A stretch of DNA of 41,762 nt. It comes from Verrucomicrobiia bacterium (GTDB taxonomy: Bacteria > Omnitrophota > Omnitrophia > Omnitrophales > Aquincolibacteriaceae). Position numbers and translations under genes: made by a program. The stretch is from assembly GCA_035495615.1 (NCBI GenBank), contig DATJFP010000088.1, forward strand, positions 1 through 41,762, in the 5' to 3' direction. Of the stretch, positions 25,001 to 37,000 are shown in pieces (the first letter of the stretch is position 1; each line of letters opens with the position of its first letter). Under the pieces are notes generated by a model. It saw only the letters and a list, made by a program, of their open reading frames with translations, did no database searches and was not told where the DNA came from.

Positions 25001-28000
25001 CCCTTTCAGGCGGTTCAATCCTTTGATCAGGTTGTTTTTAGGCTCGGAAGTCGGAAGCGCTTTAGCCAGCGTAATGGCTTCGTCCAGGGAAAGGTCCATG
25101 CTGGGCTCGATCTTCTTGGCCTGCTGAGCGAGCTGGCGCAGCAGGGCGAGCAGCGGCTCGCGCTGCGGGACCGATTCCCCGATTTCCGCCAGGTTTCCCT
25201 TGAGCTTTTCGATCTCGCCCTGGAACTTGCGGGACTGGCGGCTCAGGATGGGCTGATAATACGGATCGCGGCTCGCGACTTCCATGATCGTCTCGGTCGC
25301 GCTCATGTCGTCGATCATGAACTTGATCTTGCCCTGTTTCAGGAGAAGCAGCAGGCGTCCGCGGAACGTGGTCGGCTCGCGCTTCTTGGCTTCGAGGAGC
25401 CGCAGGCTTTCGCCGCTCACGGGATAACTTTCCGCGATCAGGTCGGTCACGGCATCGGGAATGGCCTCGATCTTCGCAAATTTCTGGGTGGGCTGGTCGG
25501 CCCGGGCCTTGGCGCGCAGCGCGCTGCTCAGGTGCGCGAGGAAGTACGATTCGAAGTTCGTCGTCGGCTCCGTGCCGGGCGCCTTTTTCGTGGCCGTGGC
25601 GTCTTCCACGTAACGCATCTCCGCGTGGCGGGCGATGTCGTCGATGCGGCTGAAATACGCGTCGTCGGTGAGTTGGACGCGGTTGACTTCTTCGCCCAGG
25701 AAATCCATGACCGCCATCGCCCGCGAAGAATCGCCGGCAAGGGCTCTCAGGCTGTCGGTCTTGGTGTAGACGGCGGGCAATCCGGTCACCACACGGAAAA
25801 TGTCGTCGATGAATTCCTGGAACTGCCGGCTCTTGATCGAATCCGCCGAATATTCCGGCGCGAGAAGGGCCAGCGCGTCATCCAGTTCCACTCTCCGGCG
25901 GACGGGATTGAAGAACGCCACGGGCACTTCTTCGAAGGCGCCCCGGCGGCTCGAATCCGCGATGTGATACTGGTTCTTGTAAGGGGCCAGGTACTGCTCC
26001 AGATTTGAGCGGCGGTCGCTGAGGGTCCCGGCCGAACGCGGGACGGTCAGCACCGCGGGATACGCCAGGTATTTTCCGGCCAGTCCCACGGCCTTGTCCT
26101 TGAGTTCCTGCGCGATCTTCAGCGTGCTCTGATTCGCGTCGGCGGCGGCTTTACCGGCCCGGGCAATGTCTTCGATGCTCACCAGGTCGGCGCTGGAAAG
26201 GGTTTCGAGGCGGTTCATCTGGCGGTACTGGCGGATCCAGTCCAGGAAGTTCTGCCAGCGGCCGGCCGCGGTCTGCAGCGTCGAGAAGCGCGGCGAATCC
26301 GTCCACAGCATCGGCCGTTCCACGAAAGTGGCGCCTTCCTGCTGCGCCAGGAGGAGCAGTTCGGTGTCGAAGCTGAAGCGCTTCTCCACGGATTTGCGGA
26401 GGATCGCCTCGAGGATGTTGCGCGGGTAAAGCTTCATGCCGACCTGCGAGTCCACGAGCCTGTCGTGCGTGAGCGGCGTGAAGAGGTAAATCTTCGCGAA
26501 GTATTCGCGCGTGACGACTTTCACGCGGTCGGCTTCCGCCGTGGGCAGCGGATCCACGCCCATGGGCAGCGCGAAATCTTCGAAATCGTCTTCGTCGTAA
26601 AGCTGGCGTCCCGACGGGTTCGAGAAGCGCGAACCGGTCGCCACGATCCGGGATTCGAATTTCTGGGCGGCATTGAAGCGGATATTCCCCTGCTCGGTGA
26701 GCACCGTGGCCCCAAGCGCGACGCCGCTCCAGCGCGGGTCCATCGTGTTGTCGGCGTCGGTGTAGAACACGAGGTCCGCGGGCGCGCGGCCTCCGGCTTC
26801 GGAGCTGATCGCGTACTTCATGCCGTGCACGATCTGCGAGCCTTTGCCTTCGGACGGGTCCGCGCTTTCCATGTTGACGATGCGAACCTGGCCGGAAGTC
26901 AGATAAGGCGTAAGCGCCGCGTCGGAAGCGAGGATCTGCCGCGCCACGTCCCCGCTGCGGTCCGGGTCGGTTGCGTTGCGCGAAACGTAAATGACTTCCC
27001 AGTCGATGTTCGTGCCTGCGTAGAGTTCTTTCAGGCGCTCGAGCTTGACGCGCAGCGCGTCTTCTCCGTAAGGATTGTCCGCGCTCTTGGGATTGAGCCG
27101 TCCCTTTTCGCCGTAGATGCCGATTACGTACGCGACTTTCAGGCGCTTGCCTTCCTGCTTGAGCTGGGCGTCGATCTGATCCACATTTTTCGCGGACTCG
27201 ATAAAAAGGTCGCGGACCTTCTCGACCTGGTCCTGCGTGATAATCCAGTTGTTCAGGACTTCGGCCTTGAAGCGTTCCGGCCATCCCGGAGACTGCGGCG
27301 TCCAGGCCGCGAGCCGCGCGAAATAAGGATGCTGCGGCTGTTCCTGGCGCAGGCCGTCCAGCGGCGTGGCCATGCGCAGCGCGCGCACGTACGTGTCCGT
27401 GTAATTGCTCTCCTCGACCGCGAGCGGCGAAGGCTGCAGCAGCCCGAGCTTGCCGCCGGAAAGGATGTCGATCAGCGTGAGCACGTCCGCGGGCTTCGAG
27501 CTCAGGTCATGGGTCCGCTGCCGGATGACTTCCCACGTGTTCAGCCCGTTCGCATACAGCGCCGCGTGGCGGAACAGATCGTCGATGAAAACGCGGTAGG
27601 CGTTGTGGCGTTCCTCGTCGCCGGTATAGCCTTCGAAGATCGCCGCGAGCCCGCGGTCGATGATGAGGCTCTTCTTGCCCGCGTGGTAGTAAGCCACGCT
27701 GCGGTTCGGCCGGTTGGACAGCTCGAAGTTGATGCCCGTGTCGCGGCGCGCCTGCTCGAGGAAGGTGTTGAGCAGCTGTTCCTCGGGCGTGATTTTCTGG
27801 CGTTCGCGCTTCTGGACGACCGCGTTTCTTTTTGCCGGAGCGATTTTCAGGACCGCCGGGTACGCGGTCAGGTTCTCGTTGCGGCGCAGAATGCTCATCA
27901 GCCATCTCTTTTCGTCGAGCTTGAGGTCCTGGGCGTTCACGAACGTCTCGTCGTCGACGCCCATCTTAAGCTCGGCCTCGATCGAGGCCTTCAGCGAACG

Positions 28001-31000
28001 CGCCTTCTGCGGGCTTCCGAGGAAAAGGCCGAGCGTTTCTTCATCCAGGGAGGAGCCGATCTGGTGCCGGTCGAGGAGCTGCTGGATAACCTGGCTCAGC
28101 GCATAGCGGCCCTGGAAAGGCGCCACGACTTTGGCGAGCACCAGCGAAAAGTCCGGGTTGTTGCCTTCGTAGATTTCCTGCTCGTCGATCAGCCGCTGGA
28201 TCATGAGGCGCGCGTCACTGGAGCTTTCCCGCGCCGGGCTCGTGCTGGCCCAGTCGAAGACCTTGCCGATCACGCGGAATTCGCGGACGAGCGTCTCGAA
28301 AACCGGCTTGTACAGCGAAATGTTGCGGTACGCCTCGCGGATGTCGGCGGCCGTCACGTTGTCCAGCGTAGACTTGACGAACGCGTCCAGCTCCGCGGCT
28401 TTCGCCGCATCACCGTTCACGGCCGTCCCGGCTTCGACGCGCTGCTTGGCCAGCGCCCGTTCCTGGTACCAGCCCGACGTGATGCCCTGGCTGCGGGCAT
28501 ACGCCGTGGCCAGGAGGTCTTCGCCGTTCTGGAACAGGATATTGCCCACGATTTCCACGCCCGAGAACGACTGGCCGAACCGTCCCACGGGCTGCACGGC
28601 TCTCGGGATGATGTACAGGACGTTCTTCTTATAAATGACGTTGTACGGGATGTTGCGGTTGTGCAGGTTTTCCATCATGGCCTGGGCAAGCGTGGCCAGG
28701 TTGTCGAGCGTCTCCGGCATCGTGGAATCGGGCTTCAGGGCAAACCCGCTGAGCGGCATGGCATCGGAAGTAACGATGCTTTCCACGCGGATGGAATCGC
28801 TCACGAACAGTGATTCGGTCTTGATGTTGTCGAACGGCAGTTCCTTGTTCTGGAAGAAGTGCACGTGCGGGTGTCCGACCGACGCATTGGCCCCGATCGA
28901 GTTGAACGTGAACGTCGAGCCCGGCATCTCTTTCGCCGCGTCCAGGACAAGGCGCAGGAACTTGCGGCCCATGCGCTGGCGCTCGGCCTTTTCGTAGACC
29001 AGCATGCCCTGGTGCTCCTGATGCGGGTACGCATTCCACATGAACCAGGCCTTGACGGTCGCATCGCCGATGCGGCGCGAGATTTCATGGATGATCTTGT
29101 GCGGCTCTTTCGTTCCGAGATCTTTGAACGGGTCCGGGAAAACGCCGTACGGATAATTGATGCTCTTGTACGGCTGCAGTTCCGAGAGCGGCGCGCCCTG
29201 GCGGCGTGCGCGCTTGGCGATGTAGCGGATCACGAAATTGTCCGGCGTGATGACGCGGCGGTAACCGTCCGCGGCATTTTGCGGGTTGTACATGATCGGG
29301 ACGATTTCCGGGTCGGTCAGGCCGCGCTTGCGCAGCTCGTCGCTGATGATCTGGATCTGGTCCAATTGATCGTAGAGCGCATCTTCCAGGGTCATGTGAT
29401 GCAGCGCCACTTCCTGCCCGAGGTCCAGCTGATGCTCGAGGTAGATCTCCTGCGCCTTGCCCAGCGTTTCCGGCTTCGAGAAATCGAGCGCGAGAATGTC
29501 GTCGGAGAGTTTGCGCAGTTCCGATTTGACCGGCTTCTGAAGGCCGCGGTCGTCGAGCTGCCGGCGGACCTCCGCGTCCAGGACGGCCAGCGCCACCGCG
29601 TCGGTATAGCCCGCGGGATTGCGGCGGAAATCCTGGTCCATTTCGGCCGACGTCATGAGGTCGTAACCCTGGATGCCTTCGACTTTCGTGTCCGGCTGCA
29701 GGGCCGCGATTTCCTGCGCGTTGAAATCATACGTGTAAAGCGCGATGAGCTCGTTGTTGATCCAGTGGTCGCTTTCAGGAAGGCCGGTGTCCAGCGCGAT
29801 CTTGCCCGTGGCTTCGTGCAGCGCTTCCACGTCTTCTTTATGAAGCACGTAAGCCAGCACCGAACGCGTCTTGGCGTCGAACTGGAAGAGCGTGCGCCGC
29901 GCGGCGTCGGGCTGCGCGCGCTGTTCCCGCGCCTGGATTTCTGCGGCGGATTTCAGCAGCTTCTTATATTGTTCCGCGTTCAGGGCGTCGAAGCGCGCAA
30001 GCTCGAAAAAGATCGGGTGGTCAAAGGGCCGGTCGGACGACTTGACGACCTTGCGGATGCGGGACTCGTCGATCGCTTCCAGCGGCAGTCCCCATTCTTC
30101 GTGGATTTCCCGCTTGATCGCGGCCAGGCCGTCGACGTCATCGAGATCCACGCCGCCGGTCACCGTCATCGTGCGTGTGCGCGGGAAAACGAACGTGTCG
30201 CCGCGCTTCTGGAGCATCCACTTGCCGTTCGGGTGCTTGCCCATCAGGAAGACCGAGGTGTGCACTTCCCCGTCACGGTGCGCGGCCTGCATGGAAATGC
30301 GGCGGTCCGTCTTCTGGCCGGTCGCGGGATCATAGACGTCGACCTGCGTGCCTCCGAGGACCCAGGTCACGCGGCGGAAAAGATGCTCGAAGAGTCCCAG
30401 ATTCTGGCGCGCCTCCAGCGCGAAATGCAGCCGGGCCGCCCATTGCCAGCCCATGGCGCGGTAAATCCGGCCCGCGGCCCAGACCAGCAGGCCGGTCAGC
30501 CGGGCCGGGATCCAGCGCGCGTCGCGCGCAAGGCCCTGATAAAGGGCGTGCGCGGCATTCAGATAAGAATCAGCGAGGCTGCCCTGGTCGTCGGTGAGCC
30601 GCGTCCAGGCTTCCTGGACGAGCGCATTCGCCTGTTCGAACCGGACTTCGTTATTGCTGCGGGCGCCGGCCATGCGGGCGGTGACTCCGGCCGTGATTTC
30701 GTCGACGGTCCTGAGTTCGGCCTTCAAGCCGATGTTCTGCCTGACGAAGTACGGCACAAAGTAATTGTCGAAACGGCGCGAGGACGAAAGTCCGTTGGTT
30801 TCCAGGACAATCTTCAGCGCGTCCTGCACGATCGGCTGCGCTTTCAGCGTGTCGAACGGCATGGCCGCGATCCTCGCGAGGTCGAGCTTCGGACCGCGCG
30901 GGCTGTCACGCAGGCCGCTTGCGAGCGCATAGATGAGACGGGCCTGATTGGTCTCGGCCGTGATCGCGCTTTTGGACAGCGTGCCGTCCCAGTCGAAGAC

Positions 31001-34000
31001 CACAGCTTTGATGTCGTTCTGCTTGATGATCCGCCGCAGCCAGTTGTTCCAGTTGCCCAGGCCGTCGACGACCTGCGTGGCATAGCGTTCCGCGGGATTC
31101 TTTCCCGCCATCTCGGGCCGGCGGATGAGCACGAAATTCGCGCCCACGGCGTTGGCGGCCTCGGCCTCGGCAATGCCGTCGCCGATGCTCAGAATGTGCT
31201 TGCCGCCGTATTCTTCGGCCAGGCGCTTCATGCCTTCCATTTTATTACGCGGATAGCCCGGGTCCGGCACTTCGTGCGCGCCCCAGACCTGGCCGCCGCT
31301 TTGCTCGATCGGCAGCATGATGTCCCCATAGATGCGCTTGGGGATGAACTCGCGGTCGATGCCGGTCATGATGTAAGCAACGCCCTGCCCCGCGACGTAG
31401 TCGACGGCTTCCCGCGCCCCGTTATCGAGCACGATGCCGAAGCGCGCGACATCCTCCGCGTTCAGGTAATTTTCAAGGTAATCGAACACGCCCGCCGCGG
31501 TTTTTTCCTGGCGCAGGCGGCGCAGCGTGGGCTGCGGCAGATCCATGACTTCTTCGGCGTAACGGACCAGCACGTTTTTCGCGCGCTCGGAATCGAATTC
31601 GCGCATTTCCGGACGCTCGGGCCCGAACGGCGGCGCGCCTCCGGCCGCGATGGCCGTGACGGCCTGCGGCGCCCGGACTTCGGGCTTTTCTTCGATGACA
31701 CGCAGTTCGGTCTTGGCCGCTCCGGCCGCGGAGACCTGCGCGGCAGGCGCCTGGATTTCCGCCGGGGCCATGGCCACGCCTTCGGCCAGCGAAACGGCCG
31801 GGGCTTCGCGCAATTCGGTTTTGATCGCCTTCAGGCCCGCGAGGTAGCTTGCGTCCGTCGCGAGGACCGACGTGCTGGCTTCGAGGATGGCGACGAGGCG
31901 TTTGACATGCGCGGCCTGCTCCGGCTTGTTCAGGCGGCGCAGGTTGCGGAGCGAGGCAAAGGCCTTCACGGCGCCGCCGTGGAGTTCCGTGCCGAATTCC
32001 AGCATATCGTTGATAAGCGACTGGAAGGCCTGAGACGCCGGGCTCGCAGGATCAAAGGCCGGGATCGCGGTCAGCGCAAGCGCCCTGTCGATGTCCATTT
32101 TCTTGGTTTTCGGATTGTAGACGGCGACCGGTTTGCCCGGCATGTCCACGATCTCGTAGCCGCCGAACTTCCCGGACTTTTTCACCGTCTCGGTCAGCAG
32201 GGCCGCGTCCAGGTACTGCTTCAGCGCGGCGAGGCGGTCCGCCGCCGGCACGCGCGCGCGGTCCAGGTTCACGAGGCGCGACGGGTACGACTGATATTTG
32301 AAGCGGGCCTGCGCGAGCCAGGCGTTCAATTCATCGGCGAGCTCGAGCATCTTTTCCAGCGGCGATTCCATGGCCTTGATCGCGGTCTGTTCGAGATAGG
32401 CCAAGTCCCCTTCGTCGATCGTCTTCACCGTCACGGTGCTGCGGTACTGCTCGACAAAAGTCTTCAGCATTTCCCAGCGCATCTTCGGGTTCGTGCTCGA
32501 TTCCGCGGAGTTGGTCCAGAACACGAAGTAGCGTTTGAGCTTGGCCTGCTGTTTGAGCGCGAGCGTCAGCCATTCCGTGTCGAAGGTCCAGTTGTTGTCT
32601 TTCGCGGACTCGATGAAGCCGGCGACCGTGCGCGCGGGGAAGGATTTCAGCGCCATCTGCGTGTCGGCGATGCCTTCCAGGATGATGTCCTGGTTGAAGA
32701 AGAGCTTGCGGATGCCGGTAACGGCCTGGTTGATCGCGCCTTCGATGTCGTTGGGCGGCAGTTCCGGGAACGCGAACTTCGGGCGCGAGCCAATGCCGAT
32801 GACGTTCTGGATCTCGCCCTCGTCATTGACCTGGTCCTGCATGATGAGACCGATCTGGCGGAGATCGACGGCAAGGTCCACGTCCGTGTAAACGAGAAGG
32901 TCGGCCGGCGTATGCCCGGGCCTGTCTTCCAGGGCGTCGATGGCCGCGTGATGCAGCTTGCCGCCTTTGCCCGGAGCGCGTCCCTGGATGGAAAGCGCGC
33001 GCACCTGGCCGGAAGCGAGGTACTGCGGGTACGATTCCGCGAGGATTTCCTTCACGACCTGCGCGCTCTGCTCGAACGTGCTGACCGGCGACGCGTAAAC
33101 CAGTTCCCAGTCGATGTTCGTGCCGCCGAAGAGTTCTTCCAGCTGCTTGATCTTGCCGCGCAGCGCGTCCTGGCCCGTGGGATTCTTTTCCGCGTCGAAC
33201 GGAAGGAGCGTGTTCTTGTCTTTCTGGATGGCGACGAGGACCGACACTTTGATGCGCTTGTCTTTGGCCTTCAGCGCCCCGTCGATCCTCTTGATGGCCG
33301 CGTAGGACGGCGCGAAGACTTCGCGGTTGATCGCCTGCACGGTATCGTTGGGCAGGAGCCACAGAGTTTCCGGAAACGCGTGCCCGTCGACCGTCGCGTT
33401 GGCGTAACGCTGGAAGTACGGATGATCCGGGTGCGCGGCCTGGAATTCGCCGAGCGGCACGCCCACGTCGAAAGATTTCCAGTACTGATCATTCGTCGTG
33501 ATGCCTTTCGGGACGCCGGGCACAATGTCGTACTTGCCGGACATCATGATGTCCATCAGCATCAGGTAGTCTTCCACGTGTTCCTTGAAGTATTCGACGC
33601 GCTTGTCGAACACGTCCCACTTGCTGAGGCCCTGGCGGTAAAGCGCCTGCTGCTCGAAGAGGTCGTTCAGGAAGACCATGAACGCCTTGCTGGCCGGCGT
33701 GTTTTCCTGCTTGGGCGCGATGATCGCAAGGCCCACGTCGAACTGGATGGCGCCCTTGGCCCCGGCCTTGAGATCGAAAGCCGCGACGGATTTTCCTTTG
33801 CGGTCGGCGAGCGTGTAGTCGATGCCGGTGCGCGCTTTCAAGGCGTCGAGATAGCCTTTGAGAGTCGTCGTCTCTTCCGGCGTGACGGAGCTGCGCTCGC
33901 GGTCCTTGATTTCGAGCGTGCTGAGCGATTCGGGCGGCTTCACGTCCGCGAGGCCTGCCTTGTAATCTTTGCCGGCATTCAATTTTCCAAGCACATTGCG

Positions 34001-37000
34001 GATCGAGCCCGCTTCGGTCGCGCGCAGTTCCGATTTGCGTACTTCCACGAGATTGCGCTTGATCGCGTTCGCCTTGACGTAGCCGCCCGCGAACAGCATG
34101 CCCATGCGCACCACGTCGCGGACAAAGGCCTTGAACTCATCGCGCTCGGTTGAAGCCGCGGTGAAGTCCGGCGCGATCAGCGCCAGGCGGGTGTCGATTT
34201 CGAGTTTCTGCGTCTGCGGGTTGTACGCGGCCAGCGGACGGCCCGCGCGCGGCTCGAAGTAAAAGCCGAAATTCGGGAAGCCGCGCTTGCCCAGCTCGAC
34301 GACCGTCTGGCCGCGCGGGTCTTTCCAGGCATAGGATCTGTCGCCGGTCACGCCGGTCAGGACTTCCGCGAAGTATTTTTCCAGGTTGGCTTCCTGAGCG
34401 CTCGCAACATCCGCGGGCTCGGGGCCGGCGTCGGCCGGGTACGAAAGATACCGGTCGCGGGATTCCGCGAACCAGTCGCTGAGTTGATTGGCCAGTTCCA
34501 CCATGCGCGGGAACGGCGAGGCCATGGCCTCGGTCGCCAGCGCGATCAGCATCTCACGGTCTTCTTCGTCGATCGTCTGCACCTTGCCGATGTTCTTGTC
34601 CTGCTGCGCCCAGGTCTTCAGCATTTCCCAGCGCATGCGCGGGTTGGTGCTGGAATCTTCCGAGTTGGTCCAGAACACGAAGTAACGCTTGAGCGCCGCT
34701 CCCCTTTCCTGCGCGAGCTGCAGCCATTCGGTGTCGAACGACCAGTCCAGGTCTTTGGTATCTTCGATGTAATCGTCCAGCATCTTGCCCGGGAAGGCTT
34801 TCAGCGCCATCTGCGTGTCCGCGATGCCGGCGAGCACCGGGCTCTGCGTGAAAAAGTATTTTCTCAGCTGCGTGTTGGCCGCGTTGATCACGCCTTCGAC
34901 GTCGTGCGGCGGCAGCGGCGGGAACGCGAAGTTCGGGCGCGAGCCCACGCCGACGACGTCCAGCACTTCGCCGTGGTCGTTCACCATGTCCTGGATGACC
35001 AGGCCGGTCTGACGCAGGTCGACCGCGAGGTCGACGTCGGTATACATCACGATGTCCGCGGGCTTGTGTTCCGGACGGCTTTCCAGCGCGTCTTCGGCCG
35101 CGGCTTTCAGCTTGCCGCCTTTGCCCGGCGCCTTGCCCTGGATGATGATCGAACGCGCGCGCTGTCCCACGTGATAGTTCGGGAAATCGCGCTTGATGAT
35201 GTCTTCGGCAGCCTTGCCGCTCTGGTCCGGCGACGAGGCCGGCGAGCTGATCACGAGTTCCCAGTCGATGTTCGTGCCGCCGAAGAGTTCTTCGAGCTGC
35301 TTGATCTTGCCGCGCAGCGCGTCCTGGCCGGTCGGGTTGGTCACGGCGTCGAACGGGCTGAGCGTCTTCACGTCTTTCTGGATCGCGAAGATGACGGCGA
35401 TCTTCAGGCGCTTGCCCTCGGCCTTGAGACCGCGGTCGATGCGCTCCACGGCGGCGTAGGACGCGTCGAAGACCTGTGTCTTGATGCCGTTGACTTCGGA
35501 TTTCTTCAGGATCCACAGCGTTTCCGGGAACGCATGCGCGCCCGAGGCGGCTTCCTTATAGCGGTTGAAATACGGGTGGTTGGGATTCTCACGGCGGAAT
35601 TTTCCGAGCGAGACCGAGACGTTCAGCTGGTCCAGGTAATCCTGGCCCGTCTGAATTTCCTGAGGCAGGCCCGAGGGCAGGATCTCGTAGGCGCCTTTGG
35701 AAAGGACGTCCATCAGGATCAGGAACTCTTCCGGGTTTTCCTTGAAGTAGGCCGAGCGCTTGTCGTAGACCTCCCACTTCGAATGCCCGATGCTGTACAG
35801 CTTGAGCTGCTCGAAGAGGTCGCGGACGAAAATCTCGCGGGCCCTGTCGGTCAGCGCGGGGCTGGCGAGGAAAGCGAGGATCGCGCGGTCGACCAGGATT
35901 TTCCGGGCGGCCGTGTCGTAAACCGCGGCCGGCATTCCCGGGCGGTCCGCGAAAGCAAAATCCACGCCCGTCAGCTGCGCCGCGCGCTCGATCAGGCGCT
36001 CGCCCTTCAAACGCTCGCGGTCCGGAACCGTGGCACGGCGCTGATCCGCGGTGTACGTGAACTGCGTCGGGTAGCTGGTCTGGGCGAATTCTTCGAGCCC
36101 TTCGGTGAACGATTTCGCGACTTCGAGGCCCTGCTTCTTCAGCACGCGCTGCATCTGCAGCAGTTCTGTCGGCTGGCCGCGGAAATAAAGGAAGCTCTGG
36201 CGCTGCACTTCTTCGGGCGTGATGACCGCCGCGCGCTCGTAAGCGACGGCCGCGCGGAACATGTCGCGGATCAAGGCCTGGAACGATTCGGAATCGGGAT
36301 TGCCGGCTTCCAGCGCGGGAGCGATCGCCGCCAGGCCGTTGTCGACCGTCAGCGTTTTCGTGTCCGTGCGGTAGCTCGCAGCCGCCTGGCCGGGACGGTC
36401 CGCGTGCTGATGCTGGACGAGCACTCCGGTTTCTTCGGCAATGTCTTCGGCCGCGGCCGTCAAATGCGCGGTGAGGTTCGCCTGGTTCGCCGCGGGAAGC
36501 GTCTCGCGCTTGATGCGGCTCAGGCGGAACTTCGCGGGATACAGGAATTCCGTCGCCTTGTCCGGCCAGGCCGGCGTCTGCGCGGTGTAAGAAGCGAGGG
36601 CCACGCGGTTGCGGAGCGACGGTTCCACGGCGCGCAGGTACGGGTCCATCTTGTAGCGGTCGAAGAAGGTCAGGCTTGCCAGCACTTTTTCCCGGTGCGC
36701 GGCGGGGAGAAGCGCGGTGAGCGCCGCGGCGCGGCCGAACCGGTACGCATCGCCGAGGTCCTTGATCTTCTGTTTGATGGCAACGGCCGCGTCGGAAGGC
36801 CGGCCCATCGAGAGGCTGCGGACGAGCGCTTCGTCAACCGGAACGGCTTCGACCTCGCCCTTCACTTTCAGATAAATCCACCTCATTTCGGCGCGGCCGA
36901 ACTCGATCGTCTCGAGATCGAGGTTGATCGTGACCGGGCCTTCGAGCCTTGCTCCATTCCTGTTCAGTGCGCGGCCGAAAAGGTCCAGCATCGGCTCCAT

